Part shown: one piece after another, positions 36,507 through 46,200 of the stretch
How the letters are laid out: each line of letters begins with the position of its first letter
How positions within the stretch are numbered: the first letter of the stretch is position 1
The notes under the pieces: model-generated
Told to the model about the DNA's origin: nothing
Databases searched by the model: none
Seen by the model: only the letters and a program-made list of their open reading frames with translations
Made by a program: the position numbers and the translations under genes
Source: JBNJFY01 sp051747265
GTDB taxonomy: Bacteria; Bacteroidota; Rhodothermia; Balneolales; Balneolaceae
Direction: 5' to 3'
Assembly (NCBI GenBank): GCA_051747265.1
Contig: JBNJFY010000010.1
Coordinates: 1-64,000, forward strand
DNA length: 64,000 nucleotides

Positions 36507-38129
36507 ATGATGGAATTACTGCTTAACATTACTATTTATTTGCCACTCCTCGGGATCCTGGGGATTTTGATCACCCGCAATGACGCGGCATCCAAGTGGA
36601 TTAGTTTGCTGGTGACTACCGCAACTTTTCTGCTATCGCTGCCCTTGATGTTCAACTTTGATATCGCGGCCTCCGGAACCCAGCAGTTCTTGACCGAAGG
36701 GGAGGCGTTGATTGCGGGCTTCGATATCAAATACTTGGTTGGTCTGGATGGCTTGAGCTTACTGCTCTTTATGCTGACCACCTTTCTGGGCCCCATTGTA
36801 ATTCTATCTTCTTGGAATTCGGTAAGTAAGCATGTGCCCGGTTATTATGCGATGTTGCTGTTATTGCAAACTGCTTCATTAGGGGTATTCGCATCACTTG
36901 ATTTGCTGGTCTTTTACGTATTCTTCGAACTCTCACTGATCCCTATGTACTTCCTGATCGGAATTTGGGGAGGTAAAGATCGGATTAAGGCCACCGTAAA
37001 GTTCTTTATCTATACGTTGGTCGGTTCTCTGATTATGCTGGTTGGGCTCATTTACGTGGGGTACGATGCCGGAGCCTTTATCGATGGATATAATTTCACT
37101 ACCGATTGGCGATTTTTATCCAGTGACGCTTATGTGATCGGCTTGGTTGAGCAAACCTATTTATTCCTGGCCTTTGCTTTGGCCTTCAGTATCAAAGTGC
37201 CCTTGTTTCCATTCCACACTTGGTTGCCCTACGCGCATACCGAAGCGCCGACCGCCGGTTCGGTGGTGCTAGCCGCGATCATGTTGAAAATGGGTACCTA
37301 CGGTTTGATCCGTGTGTGTATGCCGCTATTCCCAAATGCTTTTATGGAATTGGCTCCATATATGGCAGGTCTCGCTGTAATTGGCATTATCTATGGCGCG
37401 TTAGTAGCGATGGTTCAGAAAGATGTCAAGAAATTGGTGGCTTACTCATCGGTGAGTCACTTGGGTTTTGTAGTGTTAGGTATATTCGCTTTTAACACCA
37501 TTGCCATGCAGGGCGCATTGATCCAGATGATCAACCATGGGTTATCTACCGGAGCGCTCTTCTTGATTGTGGGAATGATTTATGATCGCCGTCATACTCG
37601 AATGATTAAAGATTTCGGCGGAATCGCCAAGACGGTACCCATCTTTGCTACCATGTTCTTGATTTCGACATTGGCCTCTATTGGTCTTCCCGGGTTAAAC
37701 GGGTTTGTCGGAGAATTTTTGATTCTCAACGGCTCCTTCAACTCTACGATATTGAACACCAAGACATTCGCGGTATTGGGTGCGACGGGTGTTATCCTGG
37801 CCGCTGTTTATATGTTATGGATGTATCAACGAGTGCTTTTCGGGCCTATCACCCATGAGGTAAACAAGAAGCTGAAAGATTTGAATGCCCGCGAAGTTGG
37901 TTTGTTGATTCCATTGGTCATTTTCATGGTATGGATTGGGATCCGCCCGACGGACTTTACCCAATATTCCGAGGCTCAGGTAGAGCAGTTGCTCAATGAG
38001 TCTATGGATAAAAGTATTACCGTGAAGCAGCAAACCGCGGTAGATGAAATTCCTGAGTGGACGAATCGGTTGTATGATGTAGAAGCAGAATATGCTTCGC
38101 ATGAACAAACCGAATTACAAGCCCAATAA
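36507..38129 (+). CDS. nuoM: NADH-quinone oxidoreductase subunit M
   Basis: A 540-residue complex I antiporter-like subunit, about 14 helices. FFELSLIPMYFLIGIWGG (about 140-157) has the conserved Glu; VPLFPFHTWLPYAHTEAPT (about 230-248) is the proton-channel block. The C-terminus carries an unusual extra hydrophilic tail of about 60 residues rich in Glu, Gln and Thr. Two adjacent ATGs make the start uncertain by one codon. Only 14 bases separate it from the phhB gene. Confidence 0.96.
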   Translation: MMELLLNITIYLPLLGILGILITRNDAASKWISLLVTTATFLLSLPLMFNFDIAASGTQQFLTEGEALIAGFDIKYLVGLDGLSLLLFMLTTFLGPIVILSSWNSVSKHVPGYYAMLLLLQTASLGVFASLDLLVFYVFFELSLIPMYFLIGIWGGKDRIKATVKFFIYTLVGSLIMLVGLIYVGYDAGAFIDGYNFTTDWRFLSSDAYVIGLVEQTYLFLAFALAFSIKVPLFPFHTWLPYAHTEAPTAGSVVLAAIMLKMGTYGLIRVCMPLFPNAFMELAPYMAGLAVIGIIYGALVAMVQKDVKKLVAYSSVSHLGFVVLGIFAFNTIAMQGALIQMINHGLSTGALFLIVGMIYDRRHTRMIKDFGGIAKTVPIFATMFLISTLASIGLPGLNGFVGEFLILNGSFNSTILNTKTFAVLGATGVILAAVYMLWMYQRVLFGPITHEVNKKLKDLNAREVGLLIPLVIFMVWIGIRPTDFTQYSEAQVEQLLNESMDKSITVKQQTAVDEIPEWTNRLYDVEAEYASHEQTELQAQ

Positions 38130-38143
38130 AATCAACAGATTCT

Positions 38144-38431
38144 ATGGCGACTCCACTTAGCACAGATGAAATACAGGAAGCGCTTCAAGAGCTAGATTCC
38201 GAATGGTCGTATAAAGATGATAAATTATCCAGGGAACTAACGTTCGATAATTTTCGGGATGCGGTCAGTTTTATCATGCGTTTATCTTTTGAGGCGGAAG
38301 AGCATGTTCATCATCCCGAAATTTTCAATGTATATAACACGGTAAATATTCAATTATCCACCCATGACGCGGGGGATAAGGTTACCGATAAAGATCTTAA
38401 ACTTGCGAAAGCGATAGATTCACTGCTTTAA
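38144..38431 (+). CDS. phhB: pterin-4a-carbinolamine dehydratase
   Basis: A 95-residue cytosolic protein matching the family in length and motifs: W-to-E stretch LDSEWSYKDDKLSRELTF (18 residues), then AEEHVHHPEIFNVYNTVNI with the catalytic histidines, then LSTHDAGDKVTDKDLKLA. It dehydrates 4a-hydroxytetrahydropterin; in many bacteria it serves phenylalanine hydroxylase or another pterin-dependent or molybdopterin-related pathway. Here it is wedged between nuoM and nuoN with 14-base and 13-base spacers, so it must be co-expressed with complex I. No phenylalanine hydroxylase gene is in the window. Confidence 0.9.
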   Translation: MATPLSTDEIQEALQELDSEWSYKDDKLSRELTFDNFRDAVSFIMRLSFEAEEHVHHPEIFNVYNTVNIQLSTHDAGDKVTDKDLKLAKAIDSLL

Positions 38432-38444
38432 GAATTAGTCACCA

Positions 38445-39893
38445 ATGAATTATTTGCAGGACATAGCCACATTTCTACCCGGTATCATAGTAGGTGTTGC
38501 CGGGCTTATTGCCGTATTGGTTCAAGCCTTTAATGATGATAGTAAAAGCATCTATGGCATTAGCATTGTAGCACTGTTGGGTGCGCTGGTCATTGCCGTT
38601 CGGGATATGTTCGGTCCTACCGGTGAGGCTTTTTCAGGAATGATCACGTTCGGAGGTACCGCGTCCTTCGGTTCAGCTGTGATATTACTGGGGGCCCTGT
38701 TCTGCGTAATCATATCCAAAGAATATTTAACGGGCATCAATCACGATTACAGTGAAGTCTATTCATTACTGCTTTTCGCAACTACCGGTATGATTGCCTT
38801 GGCAAGTGCCAACGATCTGATTATGATTTTTCTGGGTTTAGAGACTATGTCTATCTGCCTATATGTAATGGCTGGATTGATCAAAGATGAGAAAACCGGG
38901 GCGGAAGCTTCACTCAAATATTTTCTGTTGGGAGCGTTTTCTACCGGATTTTTGCTCTACGGAATGGCCCTTTTGTATGGGGCAACCGGTACCACCAATA
39001 TCCCGGGTATTGCACAGGCCGCGAGCCCTAACCTGTTGTTTATCGCTGGGGCGGCGTTACTGCTAGTTGGATTTTTCTTTAAGATTTCGGCGGTTCCATT
39101 CCACATGTGGACGCCCGATGTTTATCAGGGTACGCCGACAACTTTGACCGCTTTTATGGCGACCTCATCAAAAGCCGCGGCATTCATCGCTTTGATTGTC
39201 GTATTATCCCGAATGATTCCGGGCAGCGGTGGAGAGTACAGTCAGTTACTTTGGATTATCGCGGTGATCACCATGGTGCTGGGTAACCTGATTGCCATTG
39301 TGCAGGATAATGTGAAGCGTATGTTGGCTTATTCCAGCATCGCTCATGCCGGCTATTTGTTGGTGGGATTAACCGCGGGTACAGCTATGGGATACAGCAG
39401 TGTATTGTATTACCTGTTAGCCTACACCATTATGAATGTGGGAGCCTTTGCGGTGGTTGCCTATTACGAACGCCAAAAAGGGCTCGATTTTTCGGATATT
39501 GAGAACTATGCCGGATTGGGTTTTAAGCAACCCATCATGGGAATTATGCTATCCATCTTCTTATTTTCATTGGCAGGTATCCCGCCGTTTGTGGGCTTCT
39601 TCGGAAAATACATGGTATTTGCCGCTGCCATTGAGGCTGGATATGTGACACTGGCTGTAATCGGTGTGTTGGCATCAGCAGCAAGTGTGTATTACTATCT
39701 GCGAGTGATGGTGTATCTCTACATGCGTGAGCATCAGAAAGAATTTACACTGGATGCTCCCGGCGCGATATTTAAATACAGTGTTGTTGTCTTGGCAGTA
39801 TTAACAGTGTATTTCGGCATCCAATTTGGTGGGATCTCCGATCTGCTTATTTCGTTCTATAACGATCCCGGCATGGTCTCCATGCATTTTTAA
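38445..39893 (+). CDS. nuoN: NADH-quinone oxidoreductase subunit N
   Basis: A 482-residue, about 14-helix complex I antiporter-like subunit. ETMSICLYVMAGLIKDEKTGAEASLKYFLLGAF covers the Glu helix and the conserved KYF motif (about residues 143-175, quoted in parts). VPFHMWTPDVYQGTPTTLTA near 217 is the proton-channel block. Normal length. It closes the nuoL group; no strong terminator follows before the rpsF leader. Confidence 0.95.
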   Translation: MNYLQDIATFLPGIIVGVAGLIAVLVQAFNDDSKSIYGISIVALLGALVIAVRDMFGPTGEAFSGMITFGGTASFGSAVILLGALFCVIISKEYLTGINHDYSEVYSLLLFATTGMIALASANDLIMIFLGLETMSICLYVMAGLIKDEKTGAEASLKYFLLGAFSTGFLLYGMALLYGATGTTNIPGIAQAASPNLLFIAGAALLLVGFFFKISAVPFHMWTPDVYQGTPTTLTAFMATSSKAAAFIALIVVLSRMIPGSGGEYSQLLWIIAVITMVLGNLIAIVQDNVKRMLAYSSIAHAGYLLVGLTAGTAMGYSSVLYYLLAYTIMNVGAFAVVAYYERQKGLDFSDIENYAGLGFKQPIMGIMLSIFLFSLAGIPPFVGFFGKYMVFAAAIEAGYVTLAVIGVLASAASVYYYLRVMVYLYMREHQKEFTLDAPGAIFKYSVVVLAVLTVYFGIQFGGISDLLISFYNDPGMVSMHF

Positions 39894-39996
39894 ACTGAAA
39901 CTGGCAGTGATGTCCATTCGTTGAAACAACGCTGTTCTGAGCACGCCTATATATAATTTGATAATTCCTATTGTTTTCCCCGCGGGAAAGCTATAT

Positions 39997-40052
39997 CTTC
40001 GAATGCCTGTTATTTGGGCAACATGCCCGAATGACTGTTTTCACCTACGAAG
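39997..40052 (+). promoter_or_regulatory. probable S6:S18 ribosomal-protein leader
   Basis: Just upstream of rpsF an outer stem CTTCG (39997-40001) / CGAAG (40048-40052) encloses an inner hairpin GGGCA/TGCCC (40016-40028). A CCG follows the inner stem at 40027-40029 and CACCTA lies against the outer stem at 40042-40047. CCG and CACCTA are, as I recall, the conserved marks of the S6:S18 autoregulatory leader. If so, excess S6-S18 complex would repress the operon. Identification is from memory and needs a covariance-model check. Confidence 0.55.
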
Positions 40053-40079
40053 ACACCCAAAGGACTAAAATATTATATT

Positions 40080-40442
40080 ATGAGTACAAATTTCTACGAG
40101 CTTACCTATATCATTGATCCCGTATTGGAAGAGGATCAATTTCAGAGTGTGATAGACAAATTCACCCGTGTACTGTCTGACAATGACGCATCGGTTGAAG
40201 AAGTTGATGATTGGGGCATTCGCAAGTTTGCCTACGAAATGGATAAAAAGAGCAACGGTTATTACGTGAATGCGTATTTTGAAGCCGAGCCGGATGTAAT
40301 CGCCAAATTGGAGCGTGAACTTCGTATTGATGATCGCATCATGCGCTACTTGACATTGAAATATGATGCCAAGATGAAGCGTCATCGCGAGCTGCGGAAA
40401 AAAGGCGAAGTACCCAACATCTTCCAAGAGGAAGAAGACTAA
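40080..40442 (+). CDS. rpsF: 30S ribosomal protein S6
   Basis: A 120-residue ribosomal protein that forms a heterodimer with S18 on the 30S platform. YELTYIIDPVLEEDQ at 6-20, the WGIRKFAYEMDKKSNGYY block near 43-60 and the closing RIMRYLTLKYD are typical. It ends with a short charged tail. First gene of rpsF-rpsR-rplI. Confidence 0.97.
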   Translation: MSTNFYELTYIIDPVLEEDQFQSVIDKFTRVLSDNDASVEEVDDWGIRKFAYEMDKKSNGYYVNAYFEAEPDVIAKLERELRIDDRIMRYLTLKYDAKMKRHRELRKKGEVPNIFQEEED

Positions 40443-40495
40443 TCCGTCATCTGCACTACATATACATTCAAAGATTTTAGATAGGTTATACTGTT

Positions 40496-40747
40496 ATGAT
40501 TAAGAACCCATCACACCCGAAAAAAGGTTATTTAAAGCACAAAGAGTGCAAGTTTACCAAAGCAGGTATCGAGTATATCGATTACAAGGATACCGACACG
40601 CTAGAACGTTTCATGAACGACCAAGGTAAAATTTTACCACGTCGTGTAACCGGAACCAGTGCCAAATTTCAGCGGCAACTGAATCGTGCGATCAAGCGTG
40701 CCCGTTTTCTCGGATTGCTGCCGTACGTAGCTGAGAACATCCGATAA
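40496..40747 (+). CDS. rpsR: 30S ribosomal protein S18
   Basis: An 83-residue basic protein; IDYKDTDTLERFMNDQGKI and LPRRVTGTSAKFQRQLNRAI are the family signature. No zinc-binding cysteine set is seen (a single Cys in HKECKF). Partner of S6, encoded 53 bases downstream of it. Confidence 0.97.
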   Translation: MIKNPSHPKKGYLKHKECKFTKAGIEYIDYKDTDTLERFMNDQGKILPRRVTGTSAKFQRQLNRAIKRARFLGLLPYVAENIR

Positions 40748-40786
40748 ATTCTTACTGCTAAAGTAAACATTGAAACTACTGACATT

Positions 40787-41233
40787 ATGAAACTGATACT
40801 TCGAGAAGATGTGAATAAGCTGGGCACGACTGGTGAAGTTGTGGATGTGAAGCCCGGTTATGGACGGAATTATCTCATTCCCCAGGGAAAAGCCATTTTG
40901 GCTACCGATAGCCGGTTAGCTCAATTAGAAGCGGCCCGTGAAGAAGCTGAAAAACGTGCTGAATTGACCATCAAAGATGCTCGTGAGTTGGCGGATCGTC
41001 TGGAAACGATTTCTGTAACCATTCCTGTTAAAACCGGAGAAGATGACAAGATCTTTGGTACGGTAACTAACCAGGACATTGCAGATGCATTGGCTGAACG
41101 GGATATCGAAATCGATCGCCGTAAAATCTCCCTCGATCAGGAGGTTAAGGCCCTTGGCGAATACACGGCAACCATTTCACTGATTAGTGAGTTGAAGCCC
41201 ACGATCAAGGTATGGGTAGTCAAAGACGAATGA
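40787..41233 (+). CDS. rplI: 50S ribosomal protein L9
   Basis: A 148-residue two-domain 50S protein. The N-terminal domain has MKLILREDVNKLGTTGEVV and VKPGYGRNYLIPQGKA; a long connecting helix and a C-terminal 23S-binding domain follow. Standard length. dsbD starts 28 bases downstream and may share the transcript. Confidence 0.97.
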   Translation: MKLILREDVNKLGTTGEVVDVKPGYGRNYLIPQGKAILATDSRLAQLEAAREEAEKRAELTIKDARELADRLETISVTIPVKTGEDDKIFGTVTNQDIADALAERDIEIDRRKISLDQEVKALGEYTATISLISELKPTIKVWVVKDE

Positions 41234-41261
41234 TATAACAACTGAGAGTCTAATTCTCTAT

Positions 41262-43229
41262 ATGAAACGTATTTTTGGCGTATTGATGGGGACAGTCCTT
41301 CTGGGACTCTCCCCATTTTTAGTATTTGGACAAGGCATGGTGGATCCGGTTACCTACGAGGTGACCCAAGCCCCGCAAACCATTAAAAAGGGGGAGCGGG
41401 CGGATGTCACTATAAGAGCCTCAATTGAGGGCGATTGGCATTTGTATTCCATTAATGTGGCACCAGATGCCGGTCCCGTACCCACCACATTCAGCTTGGC
41501 CAATGATCAGGTTGTTTTAGCCGGTGAGGTAACGGAAACTGAGCCCAAGGTAGAGTACGATCCAAACTTTGATACCGAACTGGGATGGCATTCTGGAGGC
41601 GCGGAGTTCACCTTGCCTATTGCGGTTAAAACGAATGTGTCGGACGGATCGGTACCCTTAGAGATCGATGTGCGCTATATGGTTTGCAACGATCGGGCAT
41701 GTCTGCCTCCAAAGACGAAGTCAATCCAATACGTGTTGGAAGTAAGTGGCACCGCTGAATCCCCGATTCCTGCCGCAACGGCTTCGGCTGAAACCTCGAT
41801 GAATGGTGGTGATGAGGAAGCGGGAGCCGGAGCCGGTACTGATCAGTCCATTTCACAAACCTACGCCAAAGAAGGTGTTCTATCTTTTTTGTGGATCGCA
41901 CTCACGGCTGGTTTTGCCGCACTGTTGACGCCTTGCGTCTTTCCCATGATTCCATTGACGGTTTCCTTCTTCTCCAAGCAATCGGGCGGATCTTCACAGA
42001 AAGCGTTTAGTCAAGCCATGCTGTTTGGCTTGGCAATTGTGGGAACCTTTACGGTGCTAGGTGCACTACTATCCTTAATTATCGGGGCTTCCGGGGCCAA
42101 TCAATTTGCGGCCAATCCATGGGTGAACCTATTCATCGGGATTGTACTGGTGGTCTTTGCGGTCAGTCTGTTGGGTATGTTTGAGTTGCGGTTACCTTAT
42201 CAACTGACCAACTATCTCAACCGGAAGAGTAATGAGAGTGGTGGGTTAACCGGTATTTTGTTCATGGGCCTGACCATCAGCGCGGTTTCGTTTTCGTGTA
42301 CGGCGCCATTTGTGGGCGGTGTATTAGCCGCGACGACGGGCGGTGAGTGGTTCTATCCTATATTAGGGATGATTGGATTTTCCGCCGCGTTTTCAACGCC
42401 ATTCATCCTATTTGCCATGTTCCCCAACTGGCTGGAATCGTTGCCCAAAAGCGGTAGCTGGATGAATGTTGTTAAAATTTTACTCGGATTTATAGAGTTA
42501 GCCGCGGCTTTCAAATTTATCTCCAATGCCGATTTGGTTTGGGAGTGGGGCATTGTGACTCGTCCATTCGCTATTGCTGCCTGGATAGGAATCTTCTTAA
42601 TTGCCGGGCTGTATACCTTAGGAGTCATCGGGATCGGCCATGATGAAAAGCCCGAACGCGTAACCACCGGTCGAATGCTGTTGGCCATTCCACTGCTCAC
42701 CTTTTCTTTTTATCTGATGCCCGGGTTATTCGGTGCTTCACTGGGGATCTGGGATGCCTGGTTACCTCCGAAACAAGCTACGGATGTCAGTCTGGTCAGC
42801 TCTATGAGAGCTTACGGTGGTTCCGCATCTACGGCTGAGGCATCTGGAGAAGAACAGTGGTCGGAAGACTATGCCTCATCTCAGCAGGTGGCTCAAGAAG
42901 CGAATATGCCTATTTTCATCGACTTCACCGGGTATACCTGTACCAATTGCCGGGCCATGGAAGCCAATGTATTTCCGCTGGAACCGGTTCAGGAAAAATT
43001 TGCTCAGATGGAGAAGGTACGCCTGTATACCGACGATGGAGCAGATGGCCCGGAGAATCAAAAATTTCAGTTTGAACTTACCGGTACCGTGGCTTTACCC
43101 ACCTATGTAATCGTAGATCCACATTCCGGACAGATCATCAATCAGTTGGTGGGATATGCTAACAAGGATCAATTCACGCAATTTTTAGAAACCGGATTGA
43201 AGCGATTTAACGAACGAAAATCCGGTTGA
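41262..43229 (+). CDS. dsbD: thiol:disulfide interchange protein DsbD
   Basis: A 655-residue inner-membrane electron carrier that passes reducing equivalents from cytosolic thioredoxin to the periplasm. Signal peptide 1-23. The DsbD alpha domain has its two cysteines at 142 and 147 (VCNDRACLPP). The eight-helix beta domain has TPCVFPMIPL near 222 and a second Cys in FSCTAPFVGG near 340. The C-terminal thioredoxin-like gamma domain has CTNC near 556-559. All three cysteine pairs are present, so it should be functional. A Glu/Ala/Gly-rich linker, about 170-200, separates alpha and beta. Confidence 0.93.
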   Translation: MKRIFGVLMGTVLLGLSPFLVFGQGMVDPVTYEVTQAPQTIKKGERADVTIRASIEGDWHLYSINVAPDAGPVPTTFSLANDQVVLAGEVTETEPKVEYDPNFDTELGWHSGGAEFTLPIAVKTNVSDGSVPLEIDVRYMVCNDRACLPPKTKSIQYVLEVSGTAESPIPAATASAETSMNGGDEEAGAGAGTDQSISQTYAKEGVLSFLWIALTAGFAALLTPCVFPMIPLTVSFFSKQSGGSSQKAFSQAMLFGLAIVGTFTVLGALLSLIIGASGANQFAANPWVNLFIGIVLVVFAVSLLGMFELRLPYQLTNYLNRKSNESGGLTGILFMGLTISAVSFSCTAPFVGGVLAATTGGEWFYPILGMIGFSAAFSTPFILFAMFPNWLESLPKSGSWMNVVKILLGFIELAAAFKFISNADLVWEWGIVTRPFAIAAWIGIFLIAGLYTLGVIGIGHDEKPERVTTGRMLLAIPLLTFSFYLMPGLFGASLGIWDAWLPPKQATDVSLVSSMRAYGGSASTAEASGEEQWSEDYASSQQVAQEANMPIFIDFTGYTCTNCRAMEANVFPLEPVQEKFAQMEKVRLYTDDGADGPENQKFQFELTGTVALPTYVIVDPHSGQIINQLVGYANKDQFTQFLETGLKRFNERKSG

Positions 43230-43288
43230 TCATAAGTATCATTCGTGGTAGTCTGCTACATCACTGCCGCGAACCAATCCCCTGATGT

Positions 43289-46200
43289 GTGGTCCTGAGT
43301 CATCGGCCCTATCGCTTATTTTTGTTGATACGTTTACGTAGTTGGTTAGACTGCGTGGTACGTATCAGTTTGCTGGTGATTGTAGGAGTGACCTTCTCTT
43401 TGCAACCCGCTTCCGCACAACAGGTAATCACACTCCAGGAAAAGTTTGAACAGGTGTATCCTGACTCTAGTTATCATCTGCATCCTTGGGTAGTTCCAAA
43501 TAGTATCACCGTAACCACTGAAGGCGATACATTATCAAGCGACGTTTGGCGATTTAAGCCGATGACCGGTAATTGGAGATGGACACCTTTAATTCCAACC
43601 TCCGATCCTTTGCAAGATGTCGTCATTTCTTTTGATGTGCGCCCCGTTGGATTGCAACGTACGTATGCTCGCCGAACATTATCCACCATAGATGCCAGTT
43701 CCGTCCGGGGAGATAGCTTGACTGCGCCCCAGCAGGTGATTAAACGTTCATTGACTGAAGAAGCCCTGTTTGGCGATGTGGATCTGCAGCGTAGTGGTAG
43801 CTTATCCCGCGGGGTGACTGTGGGTACCAATCAGGATCTGACCCTGGAAAGTGGGCTTCGGTTTGATTTAAATGGTCGGATCGCGGAAGAAGTCGAAATT
43901 ATCGCTAGCCTCACTGATCAAAGCACCCCCATACAACCCGATGGTAGCACCCAAAATCTTAGGGAGTTTGATAAAGTCTATATGCAGCTTAAAGCTCCTT
44001 CTACCATGGTTGAGATGGGGGATGTGGATGTTTCGCTGGATGAGAGTGAATTCGCACGTATCAACAGAAGGTTGCAGGGGGTAAGCGGGAGCTATCAGCT
44101 AAATCAGGGGCAGGCGAAAGCAGCTTTTTCTGTAGCACGCGGTCAATTTCGGATCCAGCGTTTTAACGGTCAAGATGGAGTACAAGGTCCGTATCGATTA
44201 ACGGGGGGACAGGGAGAGGAATTTATCATTGTGTTGGCCGGAACCGAGCGTGTATACATCAATGGAGAACGAGTGCAGCGTGGAGAGCAAAACGAATATA
44301 TCATCGATTATGGGCTGGGGGAGGTTCACTTTACCAACAACCAGTTGATCCGGGAAGAAACCCGTATCGTAATTGAGTTTGAATATCTAAACCGGAATTA
44401 CACTCGAACGCTGGCCGCCGCTGAAGTTCAGGAGGATAGTTTGCTGGATGGGCGTCTGTCCATTGGTGCTACGGTGATCCGAGAGGCCGATAACGACAAT
44501 TTAGCCAATCAGGCGTATTTAGGTCAGGAAGAAGCCGATTTGTTAGCCACAGTTGGCGATCAATTGGATCAAGCTGTGGTATCCGGAGCTGATTCAGTGG
44601 GGTATCGCCCTGATGCTGATTTTGTACTCTATTCGCGGGTGGATACCACTTTTGATGGTCAGACAATGACGATATTCAAAAACATTCCGGGAGATTCTAC
44701 AAGTGTGTATCGCGTGCAATTCAGCGATGTGGGCGAAGGGAACGGGGGCTATCAGCGCGTAGGAAGGTCGGTCAATGGTTTGGTATTCGAGTGGGTGGGG
44801 CCCGGGCAGGGGCGTTATGAACCGTTTCGCAAGCTGGTGCCCCCTCAAAAACGCCAGATGGTAGCAATACGCGGTGCCTATCAACTGACCGATCATTGGG
44901 AAGTCTTTGGCGAATGGGCAGGCAGTGATTATGATCAAAACCGCTTGTCGTCATTAGATGACCAGAATAATCAGGATCTGGGTTATTGGGGAGGGATTCG
45001 TCTTCAGGAAGCACAAACAGATCTGGGTACCATTAGTGCTGAGATATCACAAAGATACCAGGGTAAGAGATTTAGCTATTTCGAACGGGTTCGGGATGTG
45101 GAGTTCGATCGGAAATGGAATATCACGAGCAGCCAGGAAACCCAGGAACGCATTACCCAAGCCGACGCGGAATGGTCATGGTCGCCACAAAGCTCTCTGG
45201 GGATCTCCGCGGGTATCATTGGTCGAGACTCATTGGATGGGAACCGGCAGCAGCTGAAATTAAAAACCTCGGAATCGGGATGGCCATCAATCTCTTATCG
45301 GCTGGAACGTGTAGAAAGCAGCGATCGCTATATGGATCAGGAAGGGAATTGGATCCGGCAGCAGGGGCTAAGTCAGTATCTGTGGAAAACCAAAGCCGGA
45401 ACATGGATCCCTCAATTTCAGTGGGAGCAAGAGCACCGCAAACAGACCTATTTACCCACAGATACCTTAACCAATGAATCGATACGATTTTACGATATCG
45501 GACCCGGTTTGAACTGGCGTTCTGAAAATGAACGCTGGCAATTGGGAGCCCAATACTCCTATCGCCAAGACGATAGAATACTCAATGAACATTTTCGTCC
45601 GTATTCGGATGGGTGGGAGCAGCGCTATTCATTTTCTTATGATCGCGGGTCCCAATTTCAAACGAATAATGAGGTGGCCTTACGGAATAAAGATTATCGA
45701 GCTGTTTTTGAGCAACAGCAGCAAGAAACTGATTCCAAGGGAGTGTTCATCCGTTCTCAGACCTCAGGAGAGGCACTGCAGGGGCTCCTCTATGGTCAGG
45801 TATTATATGATGTGAGTACTCAGCGGCGTGCTCTGTTGCAAGAAACCTATATAGAGGTTGGTCCGGAGATAGGCCAATACGTTTGGGAAGACACCAATGA
45901 AGATGGCATCCAGCAGATTGACGAGTTTTTCCCTGAGCTAAGCCCCAATGAAGGGACCTTCGTAAAGCAATATGTACCATCCGATGAGCTTTTCCCCATA
46001 ATTGATCTTCGCACTCGCTTTCAACACCGAATTATACCAGCTCGACTGTGGGATGCCCGAAAATCGGACGGAATAAAACGATTCCTAGCCAATACCCAGT
46101 GGAGTGGAACCATAGAGGTACGGGAAAGCAGCACCACTGATGCTCTTTCGGATGTGTATTTGTTACGACTGAACACATTTCGTAACGATTCTACCACACT

